A stretch of 64,000 bases of DNA from Epiperipatus broadwayi (Eukaryota > Onychophora > Udeonychophora > Euonychophora > Peripatidae). Below the pieces are notes generated by a model that was not told where the DNA came from, did no database searches, and saw only the letters and a list, made by a program, of their open reading frames with translations. Made by a program: the position numbers and the translations under genes. Below, piece after piece: positions 36,138 to 47,764 of this stretch (the stretch's first letter is position 1; each line of letters starts with the position of its first letter). The stretch spans positions 1,381,236 through 1,445,235 of the forward strand of contig JAQFVV010000156.1 of the NCBI GenBank assembly GCA_028023455.1. The letters run 5' to 3'.

Positions 36138-36493
36138 ATCAAAATTATGCCAAATTCATAACTCAACCAGACTATCCAAAGAAAATAAATGCTAAAACAC
36201 AACCAATGGTTTCACTGCTACAAGAAGACTTCTCAAGTGCGAGGGTCTACAAGATAACAACAAAATTATACTAAATATTACCCACAATTCCATTTAAAGC
36301 ACACATATACCCTTTTAATATTAAGAGTGTGAGATGTAAGTGGAATTGTGGGTAATATTTAGTATACATTTGTTATCTAGTAGTCCATCACACTTGAGAA
36401 GTTTGCTTATAGCGGTGAAACCATTGGTTGTGATTTATAGTTTATTTTCTTTGGCTAATTTGGTTGAGTTATGAATTTGTGGTAATTTTGATT
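36138..36493. mobile_element. Foldback/MITE-like element adjacent to the previous one
   Basis: The halves pair over most of the length: AAATTCATAACTCAACCAGA with TTTGGTTGAGTTATGAATTT, ACAACCAATGGTTTCACTG with GGTGAAACCATTGGTTGTG, and TACTAAATATTACCCACAA with TTGTGGGTAATATTTAGTA. The loop is near 36315. No coding capacity. Confidence 0.8.
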
Positions 36494-36926
36494 ATTTTGT
36501 TGACTAATTTAGCTTTAGGCTTTTAAAGATTCTGCATGTAATAATATAATTAAATGGGTGACATCTTATTATCTAAAATAAAAGACACTACAAAAATGTT
36601 ATTTACATTGTCTACTATAGGCCATTTCGATTAATTGATTAAATTTAATAAGAATGTTGTTAGGCAATTTTCATCTGCTCTAAAAAATTCTTATTTACAT
36701 ATATAAGAAATAAAAATGGTGATGCAATACTTTATTTTTGAAAGTTTGTATTCCAAAAAAGAAACTCTTTAAAACATATTATAATTTATATCTTATTATT
36801 CTCATTTTTTTATTATTTTTAAAATCAAATTGATCATTTATTATTAAATGATTACATATTTAATGCAGAATATGTTTTTAACCCATATATTCCTTGGCAG
36901 TACAATATATATATATATATATATAT
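36494..36926. other. AT-rich spacer ending in an (AT)n run
   Basis: No gene is seen. The AT run at 36905-36926 is the left flank of the LTR-like element and continues on its other side at 39041. Confidence 0.6.
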
Positions 36927-39040
36927 TGTAATAGGTACACTCTCCCACCGAGATTACGGGTATTATTAACTTCGTCGCTACTTTCCTACCAGAGATTCGA
37001 GCTTCGAAATAAACATGACATAGCGTAAGGTTTTATTTATTTACTTATATCGATAGTTATCCACTATCCACACAAGGGGGTGCCAGACACAATTATTTAA
37101 GTGGAATTTAATTACTCGCATCACCTTACATCACATCAAAACGATTTCGAAGTCTAATCCCGCCCATCAGCTCAAACTCCCAGCATGGACCAATAAGGTT
37201 CTCAAGGCCGTTACATGATTGTTTTCAAAGACAACTCCTTACGGAAAAGACGCACAGTTCACTAATGGGAAAGAAGTTTTAGTTTGCTAATTGATTGATC
37301 CTCGCACTAGACTTGATTATTGGTTGTTTGTGACCAATTGTTTGACATTTGTTTATACATTTATCATAGACCCGCCCAATTCTTAAGTCTATCTTAACTA
37401 AGGGAAAATAAATAAACATCGTGACTTACGGCACGATGTTGGCAAAAGACATTTTAAAAAGAAATAAAAAAATAAATCTAAATCTAAATAAGTATAACTT
37501 AATGATAAATTTGTGAACGATCAAGAGTAAATGAGATAAGACTTTAATTGTATGAAAAGACTTGAGAAATGCTCGACTTGTTTATATACTGAACGAATTT
37601 ATTAAATATAAATATTAACTTGAATTTTATTCGCACACGCACACATACATTCACGCTCGCAGAGAAACATATTAAACATAATAATGTATGAATGATAAAT
37701 ACAAATTTCCTTTTACATTTTGAGAATACGGATTATGGTTTGTTAGATTTTACTTAAGTTCAAAGTTCATGTTTTGAAAGTCCTACGATTACGATAGATT
37801 GCAATAATAGATTAAATGTTACAGCAAATTTTATTATTTATTTACACAAGTGTGAGTTAGTTAACTATGAGATTGCCTTTAAGAGTTTACGAATTGAGTG
37901 AATGAAACATAATATAAAATAAACTATTTACCTAGGATTTGATTTTTGACTTCCGCTGCTTCGAGTGAAACGAGGATTTGAACTTGGGAGATGGCTTTCA
38001 TGATGAAGTGATTTGTTTATTTAAAGTGAGCATAGCATGGTCTGGACGATGTTGGTATTTCTCGGAACATAATGATTAGGTTGGAGCATTAATTTCACGT
38101 GGAGATGTGATTGGATTTCCATAGCTTCGGAGATATTCGGTGGCGGAGCGTCGATCAATCACTGAAGGGTTTTCTAGCCCCTCATGACAATCGATGCTCT
38201 CAGTATTAATTTCATAATGATCATCTTGGATTTGGATACGGCGAACTGAAAGACTATTATTCTATGTCACGCTATATTAACTAAGCACATTAAGTGAAGA
38301 ACTCTCTCAGCAACGATATCAACAATGATAACAGCAACCAGAAAAAATACAACAACAGCAATAATAATAACAACGGAAAAGAAAAAGCAAGCAAGAGTAA
38401 TTGAATAGATTTCGTTTGATATTTATAAGATGTAATCCTTATCTTAGGATCCAATCTCCCCCCAGAGTTCCATCTTTTTAAGAGTTGTCGTTCAGGTCCG
38501 TGTTTGACGTAATGTTCACTCAATCCTTTTTGCTTAAGGCAAATTTTGGTCTTGGCAATCTCATGTTGCAATCTCTGTTAACCAACTTCTATTCATTCAT
38601 ACTTTGAGTGCATGCGTGTGTGCGTTTTCACAAGAACAATACAATCTACATTAATTTTAGAAGTCGAGCATTTAATCTTTTCTCAAATCTTTTCTATGAG
38701 TTTTACCTTTGCTAAAATTATAATTTAAAAAGAAACATTTTAAATCCCGTGGCGTATACAAATGGAAATTAACTTTGAATATTTATTAGAGCATATTATA
38801 TTTTCCTTTATTTTATTATTTTAGAGAATGTTCTATTATTAATTTTATGTGAAAGCCTTAACTATTTAATTAGACAATTATTATCTGTATTTTATAAATG
38901 TAGCTTAAAATGGGAAGAAAACTATTAAAGGTTACAAATGTAATGCTTGAGTGTGTGTGTGTTTGTTTACATCGACCTGTCTCGTGATGATATATATATA
39001 TTTCCTAGATTTAAACCCCATGTAACGCTGTCCCGTTACA
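36927..39040 (-). mobile_element. Solo LTR-like element of about 2.1 kb
   Basis: Read on the minus strand the block starts TGTAACGGGACAGCG and ends ACCTATTACA, that is TG...CA with a short inverted terminal match, as in retroviral-type and Gypsy LTRs. It sits inside a TA repeat: (AT)n flanks both sides, so a target-site duplication cannot be told from the microsatellite. The interior is clearly richer in G+C and CpG than the surroundings. It has no long open frame; the 93-codon minus frame at 38290-38571 is low-complexity leucine. No primer-binding site, polypurine tract or second LTR was found, hence solo LTR. Confidence 0.55.
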
Positions 39041-39189
39041 ATATATATATATATAGTCAAAAATATTCAAAGCATCTGACAATTATAAAGTCCATTTCTT
39101 AGAAAGGGGAAAGCAAGATTCCTTCAATTAATAGTATTGCAGTTATTACTATATGATAGATTTCCTTGATCATTCACTTAGAGTTATTC

Positions 39190-39440
39190 CCCTTGATGTT
39201 ATGAGATGGTAACCAATAAGGGCTCAAATGTATGGCCAGTAGTGTTTTAGTGCTCCAAGAAAATCACCTCATGCTCAGGCTTATCAGAGACTCTTCTATA
39301 CAGATATTGGTGTTGTGAAAGCTGAAGTGATGCACATGATTTGTCATAATATATGGCATTGCACCCTGCATGGGGGCAAATAATTTTGTATATGATGTTT
39401 GGGGTTATGAGGACACAGTAAGCTCTTGAAGGCACTTAGC
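39190..39440 (-). pseudogene. Penelope-like GIY-YIG endonuclease fragment
   Basis: The minus-strand frame reads IIYKIICPHAGCNAIYYDKS, then CASLQLSQHQYLYRRVSDKP and EHEVIFLEH, a stop, and then NTTGHTFEP in the same frame. The first part corresponds to the GIY...YIG motif of the endonuclease domain at the C-terminus of Penelope-like retroelement proteins (IIY and IYY-D-K here; the glycine of YIG has become aspartate). The downstream TTGH segment parallels MGH in the paired copies at 48 kb. It differs enough from those to be another subfamily. It is inactive because of the stop and the missing reverse transcriptase. Confidence 0.65.
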
Positions 39441-40008
39441 TGCCTTTATATTATCACATTCAATTATAACTTTTTCCTTGATTGCATTCTAATGCTTATA
39501 TTTATATTATACTCATCTGAGAAATATTACATATCTTTTATAATTACAATATTAAATATGAACAGTACTCTTTTTTAAAAATAAATAATTTTTTTCCTTA
39601 GTAGTTAATTCCTGGTGGTGATGATGATGCATAGGCATATGGATAATATAGAGCATTGTCATAGCTTGAAGATTCAATAAAAATTGCTAAAATTCAGCTT
39701 AAAGGTCTTAATTTGTTCTAAATGCATAAAGATACATGATGATTGCTTTTACATTTTGACCAATAAAATTTAAATCAATAAAGCACACAATTGATAAGGA
39801 CCACATGTGTGTAATGCACTATACTCTTCTTTATTGTATTAGCTTTCTTATGGTGTATTTTTTTTCTATATAACAAAATTTGAATTTTTTATGAACATTT
39901 TAGTAAAAGGAGTTTTTAATTTTTTCTTTCTTTTTGAAACTTTTCAGAAAACAATGAATGGGTGAATTTTTTATTCTAAAAACAATGGATATAAATTCAA
40001 TGCATATA

Positions 40009-40973
40009 CACCTGGGTCTCATTTTACGTGATAGATAGGTTCCTCAGAAAACATGCGCAAACGAAATCACGCAAAAATAGACATAACTTATCTTGAAAAA
40101 GGAAGGATACGGACTGTGATTTTTCAAAAATCGCGTAAAAGCAAAGCACCAATGTAAAATTACTTTAAAATTTGTGCAAAAAAAAATAAGGAAATAAAAT
40201 ATGACTAATAACAAATTTCAAATTTGAAAAAAATTGATACAAGACAAACTTTTTTTTAACTATAATATTTAATTTTATTCAAAACAATATATTTTTATGC
40301 ATAATTTACAGTAATTTACATTTTTTTATACATGTTTTAATTATTATCACTATTTGCCAATAAACAGGTTCATTTGCAAACTGGTAAAAAATCAGATTCT
40401 TCACAAGAGAAAATACAACTAGCACCAATGTCACTCTCACATTGTGTTAATGGTTTTCTGGTGACACCATAATTAGTAATTAATCTAACAACTAAAAATT
40501 AAATTCTTATTTTTGTCTTTATTTTTTTAATTTTCAATTTTAATTGTGCCCACTGCTTACTCACCTTTTAAAAATAAACTTGTGGACACTAAATGATTAA
40601 TAATTGATTACGTTCTTTTTTAAAAAGCAAAAACAGAATGTGATTTAAAATGCAAAATTAACATGCACAATGTTTGAACAAATTTACATTATAATTTTGT
40701 AAAATTTAATGTGTGTATACATAAAATGTGGAAATCATGACTTTAATTTCATTATTGCATAAAATCTTACTATTATAAAGCATTGAAAATATTGAAATTA
40801 CTAAGATGAAAGTCGAATTCCAATAATGTGCTATTACTTTCAATATAATGTAAGGGTGCAAAATTTATTATTTAAAGTAATAGTGCATTATCGGAGTTCG
40901 ACTTCCGGAAAAACGTGAGTCACGTAACTTCAAAATCGCGTTAAATAAATCCGCGTAAAAAGAGACCCAGGTG
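40009..40973. mobile_element. pogo/Tigger-like MITE with TA target duplication
   Basis: Terminal inverted repeats CACCTGGGTCTC and GAGACCCAGGTG are perfect and flanked by TA on each side, as for Tc1/mariner/pogo elements. The subterminal part (TTTTACGTGATAGATAGGTTC and CTCAGAAAACATGCG) resembles the pogo/Tigger style of ends, where a pseudo-promoter-like TTTACG block is followed by GGTTCC. There is a second inner inverted repeat: AAGTCGAATTCCAATAATG near 40809 with CATTATCGGAGTTCGACTT near 40889. No transposase frame is intact, so it is non-autonomous. Confidence 0.7.
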
Positions 40974-41275
40974 TATATGTAAATTCGACTGCTTAGAACT
41001 ATATGAAGCTTCAAAGTTATTTTTAACCAGCTATAAGTATATGCTATTTTTCTTGATTTATATATAATTTATAATATTGTAGATTAATAGATCTGTTTGT
41101 ACTGCATAATAACGATCATTTTCTTTGTATTGCATAAGGATTTTCTACTTGTTTTTATAAATTATATATTTTTTTTCTGTAATTTAATGATTATAATAAA
41201 AAATCAAATTTATTTCATGATCATAACTGCTGCTGGAAACTTATCTCATATCTATCTGTTTTGTGTGTATCTGTA

Positions 41276-41320
41276 TTTTATATATATATATATATATATA
41301 GTGATATATATGTGATATAT

Positions 41321-41356
<36 letters not shown>
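41276..41356. repeat. (TA)n microsatellite cluster
   Basis: TA runs are interrupted by GTGATATATATGTGATATATAG. Downstream, ATATATCACT recurs at 41349-41388. Confidence 0.9.
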
Positions 41357-41357
<1 letters not shown>

Positions 41358-41738
41358 TCTTATCTACAAATAACATATATATCACTGTCATCTACACATA
41401 AACAATTATATATCATTTTTTGTCATCTATTGGGTATTTTTACAACTTTTTTATACAAATAAACTTTTTGTAAGTTATTCTTATAATCATATTTATTATA
41501 ACAATCCTAATTTTCTTAAAATAAAGCTATCTTTTAAGCTACAGGCATTTCCACGAGGAGAAATGAAAGATAGGATACATAATAAAGAGCATCAGCATTA
41601 GGCCTATTCTCATTAATATTTTATATTGCACTAAACTTAAATAATTTTTTTGTTCAATTATCACCATGTGTAGAAATGTGATCTATATACACTCTGAAAA
41701 AACTTTTTAGTCATTCATTCTGTCACCTTTTCTCTTGC

Positions 41739-41841
<103 letters not shown>

Positions 41842-41984
41842 TATTTTAAAATTAATTTTATTTTTTAATAAATTTCAGTTTACTAAAGTTCTCTTTGCAT
41901 TCTATCTGATATACACTATTTATTATTAAATATTATTTCTTTTCCATTAGAAAAAAACATATTTCCAAAATGTCTGTGTGTGTG

Positions 41985-44120
41985 TTTTTTTTTTTTTTTT
42001 GGTAATCATTACTGTAAATAGTTTTTGTTGTATCATCTTTATATTATCTTTTCTTAAAATTACTTGAACGAATTTCTTTTTGACCATTTACAAATTTTAT
42101 AGTTTTATTCCCATTGCTTGTGATATAAATTTCAGGGCCATCTGGTAAAATAATCTCACTTTCATCACAAAAAATATATTTTATAGTACTATCATAAAAA
42201 AAAAAGTCTACTCTTCCGTTGGTGTAATATTTTTCCACTTGATTATTTGGGAAATGCAAAATGCTTAATGCAGGAATAATATGAATTGTCTTGCTTTCAG
42301 CATAGTAATACGTCTCTTTTCCATCGGAAAATGTTTCCTTTATGTTACCATTAAAAAAATAAGTCTTAAATTGGGTACAACTGACATTGGTTTTTATCTG
42401 ACAACCATTATCATATATAATTTCACAACAGCCTTTTTTTTTTCAATTTTTCCATCAGTATGTTGTATTTGCTTATATTTTATGGTTTTATCAATAATCG
42501 ATGTTGAAGATTTTACAGTATTAAATGATTTTTCATAATTATGTTTTTCCTTATTGACTACAGATTTTTTGATTGAGATGTCTTCAAATTTGATATTACT
42601 TCTGATACTTTGCTTATAAGTCTTTTTTTGGAATGAGATGATCTTCATTTTCTATAAGATTCAAAGGCTGATCACAGGATTATAAAACATAGGTAACATG
42701 AATTGATATTTGCAGATGAAAATTTTGATAAACTTTAATAGCAGTTTCTGGTTTATAATTTGTTTCACATTTTTATGCCATTCTTCAACTTTAGCCTTTT
42801 CTAAATTAAATATGTTATTTCAATTTTACACTTTTTTTTTCAAGGTCATGACTTTTATTTTTTAATCGAGTGAAAGCAAATGATGACTTAGACTTTTTTT
42901 TCCTGTCATTTTGTAATGAAGAAATTTTTGTATTCAAGGCTTCAATTTCAGTTGTATATTTTTTATCTGGCATTGTTCTTAGAGTTATTTAATATTTTTC
43001 AAATATTTTTTATTCAATCCTTAATTTTCTCAGCTCTTCTTTAATTGGTTCAATCTTCTGAAGTTCTTCATTATTCAAATTCTGATTTTTTATTTAACAT
43101 TTTTTTATAAATTTCATTTTTATCCTTTCTTATTTTTGCAAGTGCAAAATTTTTTGGATGAAAATATCAATCTCTTATCCTAATTCTCTTAGTTTTTCAT
43201 GTGGATTATTAGAAATTGAACCATTTGAAATAAAATTGTAATCATTTTTATTTTTAATCTTTTCTTTCTCTTCATTCATGAAAATTTTTTGTGAAAAATC
43301 TGAGAAAATTTTTCCTATTTTTGGTTTTTTGTTTAAACATGTTTTAGATGCTAACGTAACTTTTGGAGGGATTAAAGTAATTAGGCCTATAACAATACTT
43401 TCATCAATATCTGAATGTATTCTACAATTATCTTTCCAAGAATGTTTATCACAAAATTCTACCTGTTTATCATTTGCATCTAAACAGTATTCATCTTCTG
43501 GAGAATTTTTTTTGTCAATTTCTATTACATCTTCAAGAAAACAATCTTGCTTACATTTGTAATTTACTTTAAATTCGGGAAAAAGATTCAGAAATTTCAC
43601 TAAAGTCATCTTAGAGAAGTAAGAGTTTTATTGATCTTAGTGCAATAAAAATTTTCATTATCATAAAACAGTTCTTTGATTTTACTATCATCATTATCTT
43701 CTTTTTGGTTAGATTTAATTGCATCAAAATGTATAGAGGAACTACCTGCTAAGGTAAATTATCTGCAACCACTCCCAACATTTCAAATTCATACCATTCT
43801 GCACTTCCTGCCTTTTGTTTAGAATCCACTCTTTAATATTTCTTTGAAAAGAGTCATCAAATGCCATCAAAAATAAGGTAAAACATTTTGGAATATTTCT
43901 GCAGAACTTCTTTTCTTAAAATTGGCTTCAAATTTTTTGATTCACCTTCAAATCTAACTAAACTTTCACTTTTTTAAATAAATTTTATTTTGGGAATTAC
44001 TGTTTTAATATCATTAGAATAATTAATCTCATTATTTTGTTCTTGTAACTGTTGATCAATTAATCCTTCCAAATGTAACATTTTTTACAATGTAGAACAG
44101 ATTTAATAGATGTGTCTTCA
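41985..44120 (-). pseudogene. Processed pseudogene of a CENPJ/SAS-4 (CPAP)-type gene
   Basis: CENPJ/SAS-4 is a centriole assembly protein ending in a beta-rich G-box (TCP10 C-terminal domain) that binds STIL/Ana2. On the minus strand, 42044-42470 encodes G-box repeats: YDNG, FNGNIKETFSDGKETYYY, FPNNQVEKYYTNG, ILPDGPEIYITSNGNKTIKF, VNGQKEIRSSNFKKR. Upstream, 42860-42975 encodes a coiled coil (EIEALNTKISSLQ, then FTRLKNKSHDLEKKSVKL) like the segment preceding the G-box in the family. Further upstream are 43175-43609 (a 145-codon frame) and pieces to about 44120. Frameshifts occur, for example at the T run near 42435. About 2 kb runs without introns and ends in 16 A (poly-T at 41985-42000), so it is a retrocopy. 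The 5' limit is uncertain. The G-box stops at KKR, before the last repeats expected in the family. Confidence 0.7.
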
Positions 44121-45164
44121 AAGTTTAACATCATTTAATAATTAAAGCATTGCTGTTATTATGTATACATGTTAGTCAAAGTAGCTGGCATTATTAATAA
44201 TAAAAAAGAATATTCCTGCCATTTTTTAAAAGGATCTGGATCAGCTAGTAAAAATATAATTCACCAACAAATACATAGTTCAATGTTTTATAATGAAAGA
44301 TTCTCTCTTATAAACTATGTTATATATCTTTTTTCAGAATTTTATGAGGAGTGAAGTGAAGCTGTCGATAAAAAATTGTCTTTTAAATTTTAACTCTCAA
44401 AATTTAGAATTTGTAAACCTATGTAAAAATAAGTATTTTTAAAAGTGATAAAAATGTCTTTTGTAAAAAAGTTTTTAAGATAATGACTATTTTTTAGCTT
44501 TATTACATTGCTTTTCTAACAATGTATATTATTTTATATTTACTATACTCAAATTGAAGATATTGTATAAATTATGTTTACATCTATTTTTTAATTTAAA
44601 ATGGCACCCACGATTCTACAAGTTAAAGAATTTTGCTAAGAAAAACAATTTTAGCATGATAAATACTTAGTTATATTTTTAATAAGGATTATTATAATTA
44701 ACTAGTATATTTAAAACTTCAAACAAAAAAAATTGAAAATTAAAAGAATGATTCCTTTAACTTAATTTCACTTACTAATTTTTTGCTAATTGGTTTTAGA
44801 TCCTATTTAGCTGTTGTGGGTTAATTAGTTGATGACTTCTATGGAGCATGATGATTCTTAGAATAATAGTTGTCCAGATGTTATTGACAAAGCAAAATGA
44901 TTTAAACACTGAAGCAGCATGACAGTTGTCTCAACTAAAACATTCTTTTGTTTGTCAGCTAATAATTGAATAATAATGAATAATCACTTTCCAAGAAATT
45001 AGAGTACTTTTATCAATATTTACATCAATGATGCCAAGTTACAAAACAAACAAAGTATGGCAATCTTGGAATGAAAATTTTAAACTTTGATTCATGTTTT
45101 TTTGTTCTATAGCTGTTCAAAAATTGTTTAAAAGTTTATTAAAATACACTTATTTAAAATAAAT
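44121..45164. other. AT-rich stretch without recognisable genes
   Basis: The plus frame 44169-44354 is short and without motifs. It may partly reflect the 5' flank of the retrocopy. Confidence 0.5.
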
Positions 45165-45304
45165 AATAATTAGCCATTAAGCTAATGTACATGCACTTTG
45201 TGGATTTTAAACTATAAATGAATACGCTCACTTTCCAAACACAAGATCTTTTATAGTTTAAAATCCACAAAGCACATGTGCATTAGCTTAATGGCTAATT
45301 ATTA
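45165..45304. repeat. Near-perfect hairpin in a copy of the 20.3 kb repeat
   Basis: Arms of about 54 bp (45165-45219 and 45250-45304) are almost exact reverse complements: AATAATTAGCCATTAAGCTA with TAGCTTAATGGCTAATTATT. The left arm, loop and right flank (to about 45355) match 20325-20450 in order, but the 20.3 kb copy lacks the right arm. The right arm therefore looks like an inverted templated duplication gained in this copy. Confidence 0.75.
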
Positions 45305-45999
45305 ATATTACAGTTTATAAATCATAGTGCTATATAAAATAAATATCTTATTTAAAATAAATAAATATATTCTAAATAACTATTGTTTAAAAGATTTTAA
45401 AATATTGTAAGATTTTAAAAATAAATTACATTATATTACATCTAAATGTTTTTTTTTTTTGTTTTGCATTTGAAATAAGGCAAACATTCTTTCCCCCTTT
45501 TAACTTATGAAATACTATTGTTCTTTAAAGCATAATTTAGTTGAAAGTTAAACTTCTTTCAGAAAATAAAATAACAATGCATGCACATTAAACTTATTAC
45601 ACTTAAAATTCCAATCTAAACATATACTAATATTTAAATAAGTGCTCATATAAAATTACAATGTATATTTATAATAAAATCAAAACAAAAATTTTAATAC
45701 AATGTTAATATTCTTAGATTTTATTTCAATGCGGTAAAAATGTTGATACATCATTTGAAAATTACATAAGTTATCAAACCAAATCAATTTTTTTCGAATG
45801 GATTTAAAGTATAGTTTATAATGCATTCAAAATGTGCTGCTTTTGTTATAAGAATTTAGATATAATAATCCTTAATTTTTCAAGCTAAATAATTCATTTA
45901 TTTAGATAAATATAGACAACCAATCTAAGCTTACGATATAGATATGTAATATTTAAATACAAATATAATTTATATATTTGGAGTTGATATAATTATAGT
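45305..45999. other. AT-rich stretch without recognisable genes
   Basis: The first 50 bases continue the repeat shared with 20.4 kb (CATAGTGCTATATAAAATAA). The rest is unremarkable. Confidence 0.55.
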
Positions 46000-46672
46000 T
46001 GATTTGAACATAGATTTTCAAGTTCCCTTGACCTATCCACTGTATCTCATACAACTGATACACATTATCACATACATGTGAAAAAGATAAATGATCTCCA
46101 ATATTCTCTTTTTTATAAGTATGTGGTTAAGTGCAGTGGTTGTATAAAATAGAGTGGACAATTGATGGGAGATTAAAATTCTGTGTTCAAATTCCTTATA
46201 ATTACATCTAAACTCCAAGTATATAAATTATACTTGTATGTAAATATTACAGATTCGGCCTGTATCCTGCCCATTCCTTTTGTTTATTTAAATGAATAGA
46301 GTCCTATACATGAGGAGTCAGAATCACTTAAAGTCAACATGAGCATGACAATAATATTGTCAGCAATAAGGGATTTGGGTGTTCCGTCATCAGATTTTCA
46401 ATGATATAAATGGATGAAGAGTTGGAGAGTGGAGTATATTGAATCCAGTGTATAAGAGTTTGAAAATTAGCTTTCTTAATATAATCAGAGCATTGATTAT
46501 ATATATATATATGTGGGAGATAATGATCTGGATTAATTTATGAGTGATGTTTCAGCATAAAATGTATATTGATCATTTATCTTTTTCACATGTGTGTGTG
46601 GTCATGTGCATTGGTTGTATGAGATAGAGTAGATAGTTGAAAGGAACTTGAAAAGTCTGTGTTCAAATCCCT
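46000..46672. mobile_element. Composite element with inverted tRNA-like ends, copy 2
   Basis: It has the same build as 24401-25022. The left end (GATTTGAACATAGATTTTC, CCACTGTATCTCATAC, AAAGATAAATGATCTC) is inverted relative to the right end (GATCATTTATCTTTTTC, TATGAGATAGAGTAGATAG, GTGTTCAAATCCC). The interior shares GCCTGTATCCTGCCCATTCC, CACTTAAAGTCAACATGAG and TCATCAGATTTTCAATGATA. An extra tRNA-like unit in plus orientation lies at about 46130-46200 (GTGTTCAAATTCC). It is followed within 25 bases by a foldback element. Confidence 0.7.
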
Positions 46673-46696
46673 TATAATTAAATATATATGTGTATG

Positions 46697-46961
46697 TTAT
46701 ATAATGAGTGTTAGTAGCTCTTAACAAGCTTTTCGGAATATCCCTATCCCTAGACAAGTTTCTAGCTAATGGCTGATTTCAGTGAAGCACTAGGATATTC
46801 AGACATTAGATCTAGATAAATGCTGGACTTGAGCTAGTATTTTTAGATCTAAGGTCTGAATATTCTAGTGTGTCACTGATGACAGTCATTAGATACAAAC
46901 TGGTCTGAGGTAGAGATATTCGGAAAAGTTTGTTAAGAGCTATTAACACTCATTATATAAC
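46697..46961. mobile_element. Short foldback of the GTTATATAATGAG family
   Basis: Perfect ends GTTATATAATGAGTG and CACTCATTATATAAC bound 265 bp of nearly complete palindrome (AACAAGCTTTTCGGAATATC with GATATTCGGAAAAGTTTGTT). It matches the outer arms of 1783-2406 but lacks that element's inner 350 bp, and is followed by the same AAGCTTATTAAGTTAA block. Confidence 0.8.
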
Positions 46962-47764
46962 ATTTGTGTTGCAAGCTTATTAAGTTAAGTCACGTGATGT
47001 ATGATTTGATTTCTTTGCATATATATATAATAACCACAATCAATTATTGTATTACCATAATTATTATTTTATAATAAATAAAAAATATATAGGAATGTAT
47101 TCACTGATGATGATCAAAACTGTTTATTGGTGTTAAATTCTATTACTGCCCATAGTAAGCCACGTTCAAATTTCCTATTACAATCATTTAAAAACTCAAT
47201 CCGATGTTTCAGTTAGAATGTTTGTTGATCTATATAAACTCCTTAATATTATCTTACTGTAATAAAACAAAATATAGCATAAATAGAAGTAGAAAAATGT
47301 TTTTTTCTTACACATATATTTATTTTACATAAATGATAATTTCAATGGTTTCAGTAAGGGGTCTTCACTTTTGTAAATAAGTGCAAAATTTTCAACAACT
47401 AAATCCACCACTAATAAATTATTTTTAATTATTATGTAAATCTTTTTTCCCTTAAATACGTAAGTATTGAATATATTATATCTGATAAGTAATTTTTTAT
47501 AACATTAAAAAAAAATTAATAGATTCATTTTCATTTGTCATAAATTAACTTTATGAGTAGAAACTTCTGTTTTAACTTAAAATTAGTTAGCAAATATAGT
47601 ATTGGTTAACATTTGCAAAAGTATAGTCAGTTTAGAGGAGTTATTTTAAAATTGTTTAAATTTGAGAATGGCTATATAGTTGTAGATATAAATAAGTCAA
47701 AAATTTTGAATTTTTACATTAATTGTGAATTTCAATGCATTAACTCTTTTCATGAAATTATGTA
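46962..47764. other. AT-rich stretch without recognisable genes
   Basis: After the shared foldback flank (to about 47020) I see no repeat relation or coding frame. Confidence 0.55.

Noticed and set aside
38290-38571. Minus-strand 93-codon frame with a leucine run, considered as a signal peptide gene
   Set aside because: The leucines come from an imperfect TTR/CTG-type repeat in the LTR-like block; no family motif and no start context.
43278-43562. Plus-strand 94-codon frame
   Set aside because: Lies opposite the CENPJ-like retrocopy; the minus strand has the family-like sequence and the poly(A) end.
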